From JANQPA01 sp964548175 (GTDB lineage Bacteria > Bacteroidota > Bacteroidia > Chitinophagales > Saprospiraceae), in contig CAZJQS010000009.1 of NCBI GenBank assembly GCA_964548175.1, positions 1-64,000 on the forward strand: a stretch of 64,000 nt of DNA, written 5' to 3'. A program made the translations under genes and the position numbers. Numbering within the stretch: position 1 is the stretch's first letter; every line of letters starts with the position of its first letter. Shown here piece after piece: positions 54,290 through 63,164 of the stretch. A model generated the notes under the pieces. It did not search any database. It was not told where the DNA came from and saw nothing but the letters and a program-made list of their open reading frames with translations.

Positions 54290-55174
54290 CTAATATTTTA
54301 ACCGCTCCTCAAAATCCCAAAGCCCCCAATAGGCGCCTACGTCTCCTTCAGCGCCAACCTTCCAGGATTCGTCGAAGGAAGAAAAGTAGAACATGTCGAT
54401 GTCATCGGCTTTGGACCAGAGTTGTGCATTGATGAAATATTTTAGGGCGTTCTCTTTTGAAGCGTGAGCGTCTTTCAAGGCGCCGCCCTGACTGGGCCAG
54501 CCCGTCTCGGTGATGATCACTGGTTTGCCCCTGCCGGCCTGAAGGGCCTGCTGGTACATCTGCTTCATGTACACCAGGGAATAGTCGATATGACAACCTT
54601 CCCAGTAAGGATAACAATTGGCCAGAATGACATCGCAGGCGTCTACGATCTCAGGGTGGTTGACAAATTCGTAGTAAGCGTCAACATAACCTACAGGCGT
54701 GTCCGGAAGGGCTTCCTGCACCCGATGAATAAAAGATAAAAGCGTATCCAGGCTCAGGTCATTTCGATACAAAACTTCATTACCTACGGCCGCGATGTCG
54801 ACATAGCCTTTTTGAGCCAGCTCGATCAGACCGGCTACTTCCCGCTCGTTTACTTCATCATCTTCCCCCAACCAGGCGCCCACCAGGGTTTTAATCCCCT
54901 GCTCTTTGGCGACCAATGGGATCAGTTCATTGCCATCCGTGCAGGAGAAGGAGCGAACCCACCTGATATAAGGCTTGATGATCCCCATTCTTCTCTCTAC
55001 CTGCTCTCTTGATATGATGTCTCCAGGCTTTTGGCCTTCTTCATACAGGCTAAAACAGAGGCCGTGCATGCCTTGATCGAGCACCTCCCGAAACAATTCT
55101 TTTAATTCATCCAGATGCTGGTTGGAATAGTCGACTCCAGCCAAAGACATGATTTTATTTTTTCTGTAAGACAT
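54290..55174 (-). CDS. GH17 beta-glucanase without signal peptide
   Basis: This 294-residue glycoside hydrolase of family 17 type has acid/base Glu133 in VGNEVLY and nucleophile Glu223 in ITETGWPSQGG, both in standard context, in a TIM-barrel. The start (SYRKNKIMSLAGVDYSNQ) has no hydrophobic leader and no lipobox, so it is predicted cytosolic. GH17 enzymes cut or transfer beta-1,3-glucans. It is the last gene of the minus-strand beta-glucan operon, after the sugar symporter, and may process imported oligomers or transfer glucan chains inside the cell. Confidence 0.85.
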   Translation of the reverse strand: MSYRKNKIMSLAGVDYSNQHLDELKELFREVLDQGMHGLCFSLYEEGQKPGDIISREQVERRMGIIKPYIRWVRSFSCTDGNELIPLVAKEQGIKTLVGAWLGEDDEVNEREVAGLIELAQKGYVDIAAVGNEVLYRNDLSLDTLLSFIHRVQEALPDTPVGYVDAYYEFVNHPEIVDACDVILANCYPYWEGCHIDYSLVYMKQMYQQALQAGRGKPVIITETGWPSQGGALKDAHASKENALKYFINAQLWSKADDIDMFYFSSFDESWKVGAEGDVGAYWGLWDFEERLKY

Positions 55175-55250
55175 GTCGCGTTTTTCTTTTATTGGGCAAT
55201 TTGATATTTTGTTTTTTTTGCCTACCGGCGCCTCGGCACTTTATTTTTAA

Positions 55251-56681
55251 TTACAATTCTCCTCTTCGTCTGACCAATTCCGCCTGGATTTCACGCGCCC
55301 GCTCCTCTGTCAGGTCGTAATTCCACATGACCAGAATAGCCAGGCCGGCGGTCAGTGCCGGAATAATGATGTCCGCCAGCCGCAGGCGGATAATGGTTTC
55401 AGCACTCTGCACCACGGCCGTTTGATCAAAGCCGACTAATTTCAGCACCAGGCCGCCTAACACCAAAGCCAGCGCCTGTCCGAGTTTTACCATCCACCAG
55501 TAGATGGCCCCGAACGTTCCCTCTTTACGCGGCATGCCGTTTCTCAATTCGTCCAGATCACATACATCAGCCGTCATGCTCATCATCAGCGTGAACAAGC
55601 CTCCGATACCGAAGGACATCAATGGAATGGGAACGAACATCAACCAGGGATTTTCCGGATTGAACCCCCACCATTTCAGAAGATAGCCTACAATGGAAAG
55701 AGCCGTTGAAACAATAAATGCCTTGCGTTTCCCAATTTTATCCGACATCCAGGAAATAATCGGAATAACTAAAAAGGCCGTGGCAAAAGCACTGACGGTA
55801 GAAAACCAGGCAGGCCAGTTCCCCGTCTCAGCATAATCGCCGTTGAACATGTAAAACAGAATAATGAAATAACTGAAGGAGGCGACCATCTGAAATCCGT
55901 TAAATACCAGAAAGGTAGCCCCGCAGAGTCGCATGAACGGTATGTTCTTAGATACCTGGACAATGCCTTTGAAAAGATCCACCAGATTGGAGAACAAAGT
56001 GGAAAAGTTGATCTCTTTCCTGTTTTCCATCCTTGAAGCGTCAATACCTTTGCAGAATATAGCAGGTAATATCCCTAAGACGATACAGATGCTGCCGACA
56101 ACGATAGACAGCTGCCTGACGCCAATGGCCTGGTTTTCGAAAAGCTTTGGATTGGCGATCAATACCCAAAACCATGGAACGATCATCCAGGCAATTTGCC
56201 CCATAGTCTGTGAGAAGGCCATTAATCGTGTCCGCTCATTATAGTCCGGCGTCATTTCATAGCCCAAACCGATCAGGGGCGTGGAGAAAATGGTGTTGCC
56301 GACCAAATAAACCATAGAGAAAATAAGGAAATACCAGAAATTATACATCTGCGAATTCTCTTCATCCAACTGCCATAAGACGGCAAATAACACTCCGCTT
56401 AATATGGCGCCGACAAAAATATAAGGCCTTCTTCTTCCAAATCTGGACCTCGTATTGTCTGAAATGAACCCCATGATAGGGTCTGTAAGGGCATCAAATA
56501 TCCTGGGCAGCCCGCCCAGTAAGCCTGCCAGAAAAGGGTCCATGCCGAAGGCAGTGAGCAAAAAGAACATAAATACTCCTAACGAGCCAGGCAGTAAGTT
56601 ATTGACAAGTTGTCCGGAACCGAAGGCAAACTTTTGTATAAACGGAATCTTGTCCTTCGCAGCAGTTTTGTATTTATTCAT
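55251..56681 (-). CDS. MFS sugar:cation symporter (GPH family)
   Basis: This 476-residue inner-membrane transporter has 12 helices. The GPH (glycoside-pentoside-hexuronide) signature lies in the first loop: DALTDPIMGFISDNTRSRFGRRRPY. The start GSGQLVNNLLPGSLGVFMFF is also typical. Proton- or sodium-driven uptake of di- or oligosaccharides released by the GH enzymes is inferred. The operon segment in the window has no SusC/SusD pair. Confidence 0.93.
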   Translation of the reverse strand: MNKYKTAAKDKIPFIQKFAFGSGQLVNNLLPGSLGVFMFFLLTAFGMDPFLAGLLGGLPRIFDALTDPIMGFISDNTRSRFGRRRPYIFVGAILSGVLFAVLWQLDEENSQMYNFWYFLIFSMVYLVGNTIFSTPLIGLGYEMTPDYNERTRLMAFSQTMGQIAWMIVPWFWVLIANPKLFENQAIGVRQLSIVVGSICIVLGILPAIFCKGIDASRMENRKEINFSTLFSNLVDLFKGIVQVSKNIPFMRLCGATFLVFNGFQMVASFSYFIILFYMFNGDYAETGNWPAWFSTVSAFATAFLVIPIISWMSDKIGKRKAFIVSTALSIVGYLLKWWGFNPENPWLMFVPIPLMSFGIGGLFTLMMSMTADVCDLDELRNGMPRKEGTFGAIYWWMVKLGQALALVLGGLVLKLVGFDQTAVVQSAETIIRLRLADIIIPALTAGLAILVMWNYDLTEERAREIQAELVRRRGEL

Positions 56682-56831
56682 AATATTGCCTTTGTTGTGT
56701 AATTTAAATATTTAGGTGTCCAGCCAATTTCAAATGCACATTGAGCTCAGAACGGTGAGCACATCAAAATGTATTATGCTTAGTTATTTTCACCTCAAAG
56801 TCCGCTAATGTTTCGTCTTCCTTGTGTATTA

Positions 56832-58316
56832 TCAGCCGGGAATCATAATCGTTTGCAGAGCCTGGCTGCTAATGGTCAATTCTGTGGCGTTTTCTCCCAA
56901 CGAAAGAATGAAAGACCTGGGCTCTGTGTCCTGGTTTAAGATGACCACGGCTATGGAACCATCCGGGTTTTGAGCAGCGGTAACCATCAGCGCTTCATCG
57001 GCTAGTTCAAAACCTATTCTCTTAGCGCCGGGCCGGATGTATTTGCTGAAATGAGCAAGCGTATAGTAGAGAGGCGTAAAATAAACCTCGTCCGCATCAG
57101 GGTCCACAATAACCGGCGCCACACACCAGTTTTTAAACCAGTTTGGGCCGCCTTGCCTGTCCAGCACCATGTTCCAGTCAACCCAGCCATCTACCCAGTT
57201 ATTCAAACAGCCGATGATGTCCCGGGCATAGCGGTAAACCGGAACGTATTTGGGGTGGAGACTTTTCTGCTCTTCCGGCGCCCAGTCCCAACCCCAATCC
57301 GTGGCTTCTTTTGACCAGTACCACTGATCGTCCCGCCATTTGGGGACTTCGGCGTCTACACAAGCTTCCGATTGGATCAGGTGCTTATCAGGCGCGGCTT
57401 CATGAGCCAGCTGAAGGTTTTCGGGAAACCACTCCACCGTGCTGGCGTACCAGTGTACGGCCATCCCATCGTAATATTTGGCTATTTCTTTGTCGTCATA
57501 CATCGCTTCGACCCATTCTTTCATCTCCTCTCCTCTATTTTGATCGTATCCCAACAATTTCACATTAAGCCCGTCGGATTCCAGGCGAGGTCCCAGGTGG
57601 TTTTTCACGAACTCATTCATCTCCTCAGCAGTGAAATGCATGCTCTCCCAGTTGTTATCGTTCCCCAGCGGTTCATTTTCAACCGTAAACCCCCAGATGT
57701 CGATACCTTCTGCTTTGTAGGCATTGTAATATTTGGAGAAAAACAAAGCCCAGGTGTCGTAATATTCCGGTAAGAGTTTGCCTCCGCGCCAGTCATTATT
57801 ATCTTTCATCCAGGGCGGGGCCGTCCACGGGGAAGAGATGATCTTAAAGCCATCTTTGGAAACGGCCATGGCATCCTTGATCATGGGGATGATATCGTCC
57901 CGGTCCTCTTCTATGGAAAAACTCGTCAATTCCTTATCCCCTTCCACCGGAGCGTAGGAATAATTGCTTAGGGAAAAATCGCAGGAATTCATATGCGTGC
58001 GGGTGAGGGAATAGCGGGCGCCTTCTTCTCCAAAATAAGCCGAGAGGATCTTATCCCGGTTGTCCTGACTTAATTGATTCAGCAAATAAGCGGAGGCTTC
58101 CGTGAAGGAGCCACCGAATCCGGTAATGGTCTGGAATTGCTGCTCCGGCAATAGTTTGATCGCGATCGTTGGATCGCCGGGAGAAAACTCAGTGATCCTG
58201 GTCAGCTGATTCCCGGCGGCGGAAGTTTCGTAGACTTCTGTCTCCAGAGGCTTTTCTGTTGTGCAGGTACTACACATGACTAGTACTGTTAAGGCGAGAA
58301 TGGTTTTTCTAAACAT
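56832..58316 (-). CDS. GH30 exported beta-glucanase/glucosylceramidase-like
   Basis: This 494-residue exported enzyme has an N-terminal signal (FRKTILALTVLVMC); a lipoprotein Cys at 15 or 18 is possible. The GH30 barrel carries GFGGSFTEASA, acid/base Glu215 in FTVENEPLGN and nucleophile Glu317 in IQSEACVD, then the C-terminal beta-sandwich. GH30 includes beta-1,6-glucanases and beta-glucosidases. In this operon, cleavage of beta-1,6 branches of laminarin-type glucans is the best fit. It starts 2 bp after the stop of the GH17 lipoprotein gene. Confidence 0.9.
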   Translation of the reverse strand: MFRKTILALTVLVMCSTCTTEKPLETEVYETSAAGNQLTRITEFSPGDPTIAIKLLPEQQFQTITGFGGSFTEASAYLLNQLSQDNRDKILSAYFGEEGARYSLTRTHMNSCDFSLSNYSYAPVEGDKELTSFSIEEDRDDIIPMIKDAMAVSKDGFKIISSPWTAPPWMKDNNDWRGGKLLPEYYDTWALFFSKYYNAYKAEGIDIWGFTVENEPLGNDNNWESMHFTAEEMNEFVKNHLGPRLESDGLNVKLLGYDQNRGEEMKEWVEAMYDDKEIAKYYDGMAVHWYASTVEWFPENLQLAHEAAPDKHLIQSEACVDAEVPKWRDDQWYWSKEATDWGWDWAPEEQKSLHPKYVPVYRYARDIIGCLNNWVDGWVDWNMVLDRQGGPNWFKNWCVAPVIVDPDADEVYFTPLYYTLAHFSKYIRPGAKRIGFELADEALMVTAAQNPDGSIAVVILNQDTEPRSFILSLGENATELTISSQALQTIMIPG

Positions 58317-58318
58317 GA

Positions 58319-59620
58319 TTATTCATTTACTTCGAAGGCTTTCAATTCTTTTTTCACGGGAGGCAACAACACTTCTTTAAGCAAGGCTTCCTGATCGCCG
58401 CTATAAGTTTTGGTGATGGGTTTTCCTGCTCTGCCAAGCCCTTCAAAAACTCCTTGATCCACCAGATCCCACACGGCATATTTGGCCTTTCCATCGACTG
58501 TAAAGAGGCCGAAGTAGTTTTCTGAACCTCCTGGGTTCTGTGCGTCTTTCCAGGGCTCATCAAAGGCCTGGAAATAAAAGCAGGCGACACTTTCTTTCCC
58601 CGTCCATTCGCGCATTAGCTGATAATAGAGCGCTTCCTTGTATTCGTCGGTCGCTCTGGAGCCTTCCGGGCCGTAATGTTCATTGGAGGAAGAAGCCCAG
58701 CCCGTTTCGCCTATGTGCATGAGCTTTTCAATACCCAAGCCATTGATGTAATCGGCTACGCTTTGATATTGCGCTATGGCGTAATCTCGGGCTCTTTCCA
58801 TGGCCTTATCGATCTTTTCCCGGTCAGACAGCTCTGCTTCTGCTGGGAGTATGCCCCAGAAATTGGGATTGTAATGGGTGTCGTGCATGGGATAGGTATG
58901 GAGGGAAATATAATCCACGGCCTTGATCAATGCTTCCAGATCCTCGACATGGTATTCGGCGCCACCGCCACCCCAGGAAGCGAAATTGTCGGAACTGGTA
59001 ATCCAAAGCTCCTCAGGCAATTCCCCATTGGCTTTCATTTCCTGTAAGTGATTAACCCATCTGAGGATAACCCCGGGCTGAACGTAATAAGCCGCCGCCC
59101 ATTTGACCATCGCTTCATTTCCAACGGCGATGACCTTAACAATATCAGGGTATTGCCTGGCCATTTCGACGGCTCTTTGGATCTCGGCGGCGTTGGCTTC
59201 CTCGTCTTCTCCATCATGATTGGGTTGGGCCGTAAAGGCGTTTTCACAGTTGATCCAGGCTCCGAGCATGACGTACATCTCAAAGTCCGGGTCTTCGTTT
59301 TTTAACTGCCGGATCGCCTTCAGCACATTGGAGGCATGCTTCAGCTTGGTGTTGTAGGTCCGCAATATTTTTACATTCATTGCGGACAGTATTTTCATAT
59401 CCTCTTTTAACTGCTCTACTGTGGGTTGAATGTCGCGGGATTTTTCGCGATATCCTCCGTATGAAATAGCCAGGTAATCCGGATTACCTAAAATATCTTC
59501 AGCTGTCATGGCATTCTGTTCTTTCACAGTTTTTTCCTCTTGATTAGTTGTAATGGGATTACATGAAAAGCCGGCTAGGAGCACCATTAGAATAAGCACT
59601 GTTTTCATCGTTGCTTTCAT
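58319..59620 (-). CDS. GH17-like lipoprotein
   Basis: This 433-residue lipoprotein has the lipobox LLAGFSC (Cys at about residue 20). A GH17-like TIM-barrel carries acid/base AVGNEAMVKW and nucleophile HIGETGWASSS in the expected order. It contains an extra region, GAWINCENAFTAQPNHDGED, not seen in the shorter cytosolic GH17 of the same operon. Surface cleavage of beta-1,3-glucan is the likely role. It is tightly linked to GH30 (2 bp) and follows the phosphorylase gene by 53 bp. Confidence 0.85.
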   Translation of the reverse strand: MKATMKTVLILMVLLAGFSCNPITTNQEEKTVKEQNAMTAEDILGNPDYLAISYGGYREKSRDIQPTVEQLKEDMKILSAMNVKILRTYNTKLKHASNVLKAIRQLKNEDPDFEMYVMLGAWINCENAFTAQPNHDGEDEEANAAEIQRAVEMARQYPDIVKVIAVGNEAMVKWAAAYYVQPGVILRWVNHLQEMKANGELPEELWITSSDNFASWGGGGAEYHVEDLEALIKAVDYISLHTYPMHDTHYNPNFWGILPAEAELSDREKIDKAMERARDYAIAQYQSVADYINGLGIEKLMHIGETGWASSSNEHYGPEGSRATDEYKEALYYQLMREWTGKESVACFYFQAFDEPWKDAQNPGGSENYFGLFTVDGKAKYAVWDLVDQGVFEGLGRAGKPITKTYSGDQEALLKEVLLPPVKKELKAFEVNE

Positions 59621-59674
59621 TGCGTGGTGGTTTTGGTTAAAAAAGGCGTCTGGATCGCATCACTTCCGGTTTGT

Positions 59675-62600
59675 TTATTTTAAGATGTTCTCTTTAAGTC
59701 GAACCTTCACCTGGGTGACATCTCCGCTTCTTTCGAAAATAGCGCGGCTGGATGCCGGATCCAGCGTCCAGGAATCGGAGATCGAAACCGTTTGATCTTT
59801 TTTCCTCACCTCTATGCTGTCTTCTGCAGCAAGCTGGTATACCACAGGAACCTGACCATAGGTAAATCCCAGCGAACCTGGTTCCAGAGAAAGCGATCGC
59901 TCCTGACCGTGAATATCCACATATTTAAAAACGGCTGATTCTGTAAGAAACTCTTCTTTTCTCAACAAGTGCGGTTGGAAACTTAGCTGACCGTTTCGGA
60001 TCACTACCCCCAATTCTCCAAACCTGCTTAAAATATCTTCTTTCACCTGTCCGGTCATCCCGGGCTGCTGCGCCCCCTTGCCCGCCGGCGTATGCGAATA
60101 TGGATCGGTAGGAAAGGCACCATAAAGTGAGGGCGGCTTGTGTACCCCGATGCCGGCATTGATCTCGTAATAATGCTCCAGCAATCGACCGATCACTTCC
60201 TCGCTTTCCTGCTCTTCAATGGCTTTTAAGCAACACTCCTGAACCGCCAGTTGAAGCTTCGAAACCATATGCCAGTAAATGGAACCCAGGCCTTCATAAC
60301 CGTAAAAAGTGCCCGAACGGCCGGTGAAGGATTTGTGGTTGAAGACTTCTTCAAAGATCTCCAATACCAGATCGGCATCTTTTTCCACCAGAGGTGCATA
60401 GCCGGCTAGGGAAAGATCCTCCAGCGCTTGCCTGAGATCATTGGCATTTTTAAAACTACCGTTAAAATGGTAACGGCCTTCCACATCTTTTTCAATGATT
60501 GCCTTATTTCCCGCTTCCAGTAACCGGCTTAGCAAAGCTGATTTCCTGACTGATGATTCCGGGATGTTGTTTTTTTCCCTAAAGCCGGGCAATTCCTTAT
60601 TGGGATAGAGCAAATAACTGTATTGATCCGGTCTGAATAACGCGCTTTGTTTCAAAGCGTCTAAAACCTGCAGGGCTTCCCGGGACGACAAATAGCCCGA
60701 ACTCAACACAGCTACCTGTCCTTCCAGCATCTCACTCAAATGAGAGAGGGAAATTTCGTCCTCGCCAGTAAGCGTCATTAAATTGTAGGCATGATATAAA
60801 TGATCCGGTCTTTGATTGGCTGCTATCGAATGTTCCAGGTATTTTAAGCATAGCGCAGTAAAATCCTTTAAGCTATCCAAAGAAAGGGGCTGTTTTTTCC
60901 CAGAAAAGGCACGGTTATAGATCTGCGATCTGTAATCGCTGCCGGCCTTTCCCAGACTATCCAGGATAGCCCTGGCCTTTTTTCCTTCGATCGGGCCGGA
61001 CAACAGATGCCGATAGGCCTCCAGGGTTTTCAGAACCTGTTCATAAAAAGGCGTCAGTTCTGAAGAGACCTGTATTTCTTTTTTCTCTGCTGTTTCTAAA
61101 ACCGCTTTGAAAAAATTCAAAAATCGCCTCAGGTAGTACAAGGTCACCATAGACACCCCGTTCCCCACCAAAGCATTATTGGCGTCGTTCCATTCCGGCC
61201 GCTGGGTATTCATCCAGATACCGCCCTGTGGAATGAAATTGGACAGCTTGGCGAGCACCAGGGTCAATATTTTTTCGGTAAAATTTACCCGGTGAATGTG
61301 GCCCTCTCCATCTTGCAGCAGCGCCCCGTCTGCACCGATCTTTTCCCTTTTCTTGCGGATCCGTTCATCTGATTCGCGATCGAACTCGATCGTATCTTTA
61401 GGGTTTTTCAGGATGTCCGTATAGCTTTTTATCTTGTAGGGCACATTGGCATGTACAAAAATGGCTTCGTCAAAAAACCGTTCTAATTGCCCGGGATGGA
61501 ATTTTTCCAAAAGCTCCAGCAGCTTCAACAGATAGATGATCTGATGATCTCCCCAGTAACCGATGTAAGACCAGGGGTCGTCTGGTTCTATGGTCTCCCA
61601 GTCAAATCCCCCCTTGGTCACCCGGTAGGGATTATAACCGTCGAAAGTAGTGGCGTTTAAAAACTTATGGATCGTGCTTTCTACAAATTCAGGGTAAGAA
61701 AACACCAGCGCTTCCCAATTCTGAAAAATATCCCGCCAGTTGCCCTCATAATCCAGGATCTTTGATCCGTCTACTTCACTGCGGGTGTTAATGGAAAAAC
61801 GGTTCCAGGGCCTGCTGGGATCGCCATGCCTTCTACTGAACTTGAGGGGCAGGTATTCTAGACAAAGCCTTTTGAAGTCCTTATCGTTGCTCTGCCCGGC
61901 GATCTCTTTCAGCTGAGCTAAGGAGAACGCATCAGGAAGTGCTTCTACATTGGAAAGGAAATTTTTAAAAACCTCTTTATTGGCTTTTGAAAGGTAGTCC
62001 TCAAAATCCCGTTTCTCAATCTTGTAGTGATGATCGAAGATCCCCCCGCGCATGATGTTGAACAGCACATTCGAAAAATGCCGGGCGTCTCTTAACGGAT
62101 CCGCCGTTCGTTGAAGCCCATCTGCAGCCGCATTTAAGGCGACCAGGTTCTGCACCCCTCTTGCTATGTCTTCTTTTACCAGCAGAGCCAGCCCCTCTTC
62201 CTCCTGGATGGTTTGTGAAAGCCTGGCGACAGCGGCGTGGTTTTTGTTGACATCCGCTATGATCATCCATTCTTTTTCGGAACCAGAAGCCAGTTTAACA
62301 TCGGTACAGATGAAATAAGCGCCTTTTTCGGCTTTGACGTCCTCTTCTTCCGTAATGGGAAGGCCTTTTCTGAAGTCCCTTAATTGCAAAGAAGACAGTA
62401 AATATTTTGGCTGTTCAAAACCAAGCGACCAAACGATATTGGCTTTTAAAGCCTCGCTGGGTTCGGCTTTATCCACAATGATCGCGCTTAACGCATAAAT
62501 ACCTAAACCCGTTGCTTTGTCCAGTTCGCTCCTCTTGTAGGCATCGACCAGATTACTGGACTGGTTTTGCAGAAAACTGCCCACGCCGGCAGGCAGAATG

Positions 62601-63121
62601 TTCTGAATGCCGTCCAAAACGGAAACCTGAAGATCCTGCTCGGCATGATTGATCAAGGTGGAGATTCGCACAAACCCATACACATCGCTGGAACTCCATT
62701 GATAACGGTAAGTCAAACCTAGATCATGATTGATCTCTTCAAATATGATCTTGTTGCCGTAAATGTTCTTGTACAAGTTTCTGCTAACCTTGTACATCCC
62801 GTCATATCTTTCTGAAAAGGGTTCCCAAAGTTGGGCCTTCCCTCCTTCTTCTTTTACAGAAAAAACAGACTTGCTGCCAGTGATATCGGCTGATTCCGTT
62901 ATCTTATCGTCCGTATAATAAGGAAATAAAGCATATTCCGCATTCTTCCGGCCTGCTGTCAATCCGCCGTTACTTGATATGAACATCCAGTGGTTGGAAT
63001 CACTGACGATGCTCATAAAAAAAGGTCGCATCGCATCGTAATCAGAGAGCTTCAAGTATCGTTCGTCCTCCAGTTCAACAAGATCCAGGGCAATGTTTTT
63101 TGTTGTTTCGACGACTTGCAT
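59675..63121 (-). CDS. GH94-like phosphorylase, candidate beta-1,3-glucan type
   Basis: This 1148-residue cytosolic protein has no signal peptide. An N-terminal beta-sandwich (about 1-300) is followed by a long (alpha/alpha)6-barrel region. The segment QRPEWNDANNALVGNG holds Asp646, which parallels the catalytic acid in the DWND motif of GH94 disaccharide phosphorylases. The C-terminal PGMTGQVKEDILSRFGELGV and QVPVVYQL also resemble GH94 relatives. Size and the GH16/GH17/GH30 neighbours fit GH149 or GH161, the beta-1,3-oligoglucan phosphorylases, which would release glucose-1-phosphate from imported laminari-oligomers. The exact family needs a profile comparison. Confidence 0.75.
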   Translation of the reverse strand: MQVVETTKNIALDLVELEDERYLKLSDYDAMRPFFMSIVSDSNHWMFISSNGGLTAGRKNAEYALFPYYTDDKITESADITGSKSVFSVKEEGGKAQLWEPFSERYDGMYKVSRNLYKNIYGNKIIFEEINHDLGLTYRYQWSSSDVYGFVRISTLINHAEQDLQVSVLDGIQNILPAGVGSFLQNQSSNLVDAYKRSELDKATGLGIYALSAIIVDKAEPSEALKANIVWSLGFEQPKYLLSSLQLRDFRKGLPITEEEDVKAEKGAYFICTDVKLASGSEKEWMIIADVNKNHAAVARLSQTIQEEEGLALLVKEDIARGVQNLVALNAAADGLQRTADPLRDARHFSNVLFNIMRGGIFDHHYKIEKRDFEDYLSKANKEVFKNFLSNVEALPDAFSLAQLKEIAGQSNDKDFKRLCLEYLPLKFSRRHGDPSRPWNRFSINTRSEVDGSKILDYEGNWRDIFQNWEALVFSYPEFVESTIHKFLNATTFDGYNPYRVTKGGFDWETIEPDDPWSYIGYWGDHQIIYLLKLLELLEKFHPGQLERFFDEAIFVHANVPYKIKSYTDILKNPKDTIEFDRESDERIRKKREKIGADGALLQDGEGHIHRVNFTEKILTLVLAKLSNFIPQGGIWMNTQRPEWNDANNALVGNGVSMVTLYYLRRFLNFFKAVLETAEKKEIQVSSELTPFYEQVLKTLEAYRHLLSGPIEGKKARAILDSLGKAGSDYRSQIYNRAFSGKKQPLSLDSLKDFTALCLKYLEHSIAANQRPDHLYHAYNLMTLTGEDEISLSHLSEMLEGQVAVLSSGYLSSREALQVLDALKQSALFRPDQYSYLLYPNKELPGFREKNNIPESSVRKSALLSRLLEAGNKAIIEKDVEGRYHFNGSFKNANDLRQALEDLSLAGYAPLVEKDADLVLEIFEEVFNHKSFTGRSGTFYGYEGLGSIYWHMVSKLQLAVQECCLKAIEEQESEEVIGRLLEHYYEINAGIGVHKPPSLYGAFPTDPYSHTPAGKGAQQPGMTGQVKEDILSRFGELGVVIRNGQLSFQPHLLRKEEFLTESAVFKYVDIHGQERSLSLEPGSLGFTYGQVPVVYQLAAEDSIEVRKKDQTVSISDSWTLDPASSRAIFERSGDVTQVKVRLKENILK

Positions 63122-63164
63122 GTATATGTTTTTAGAAAAAAGAATAATTTCTTCTTTTTGTATT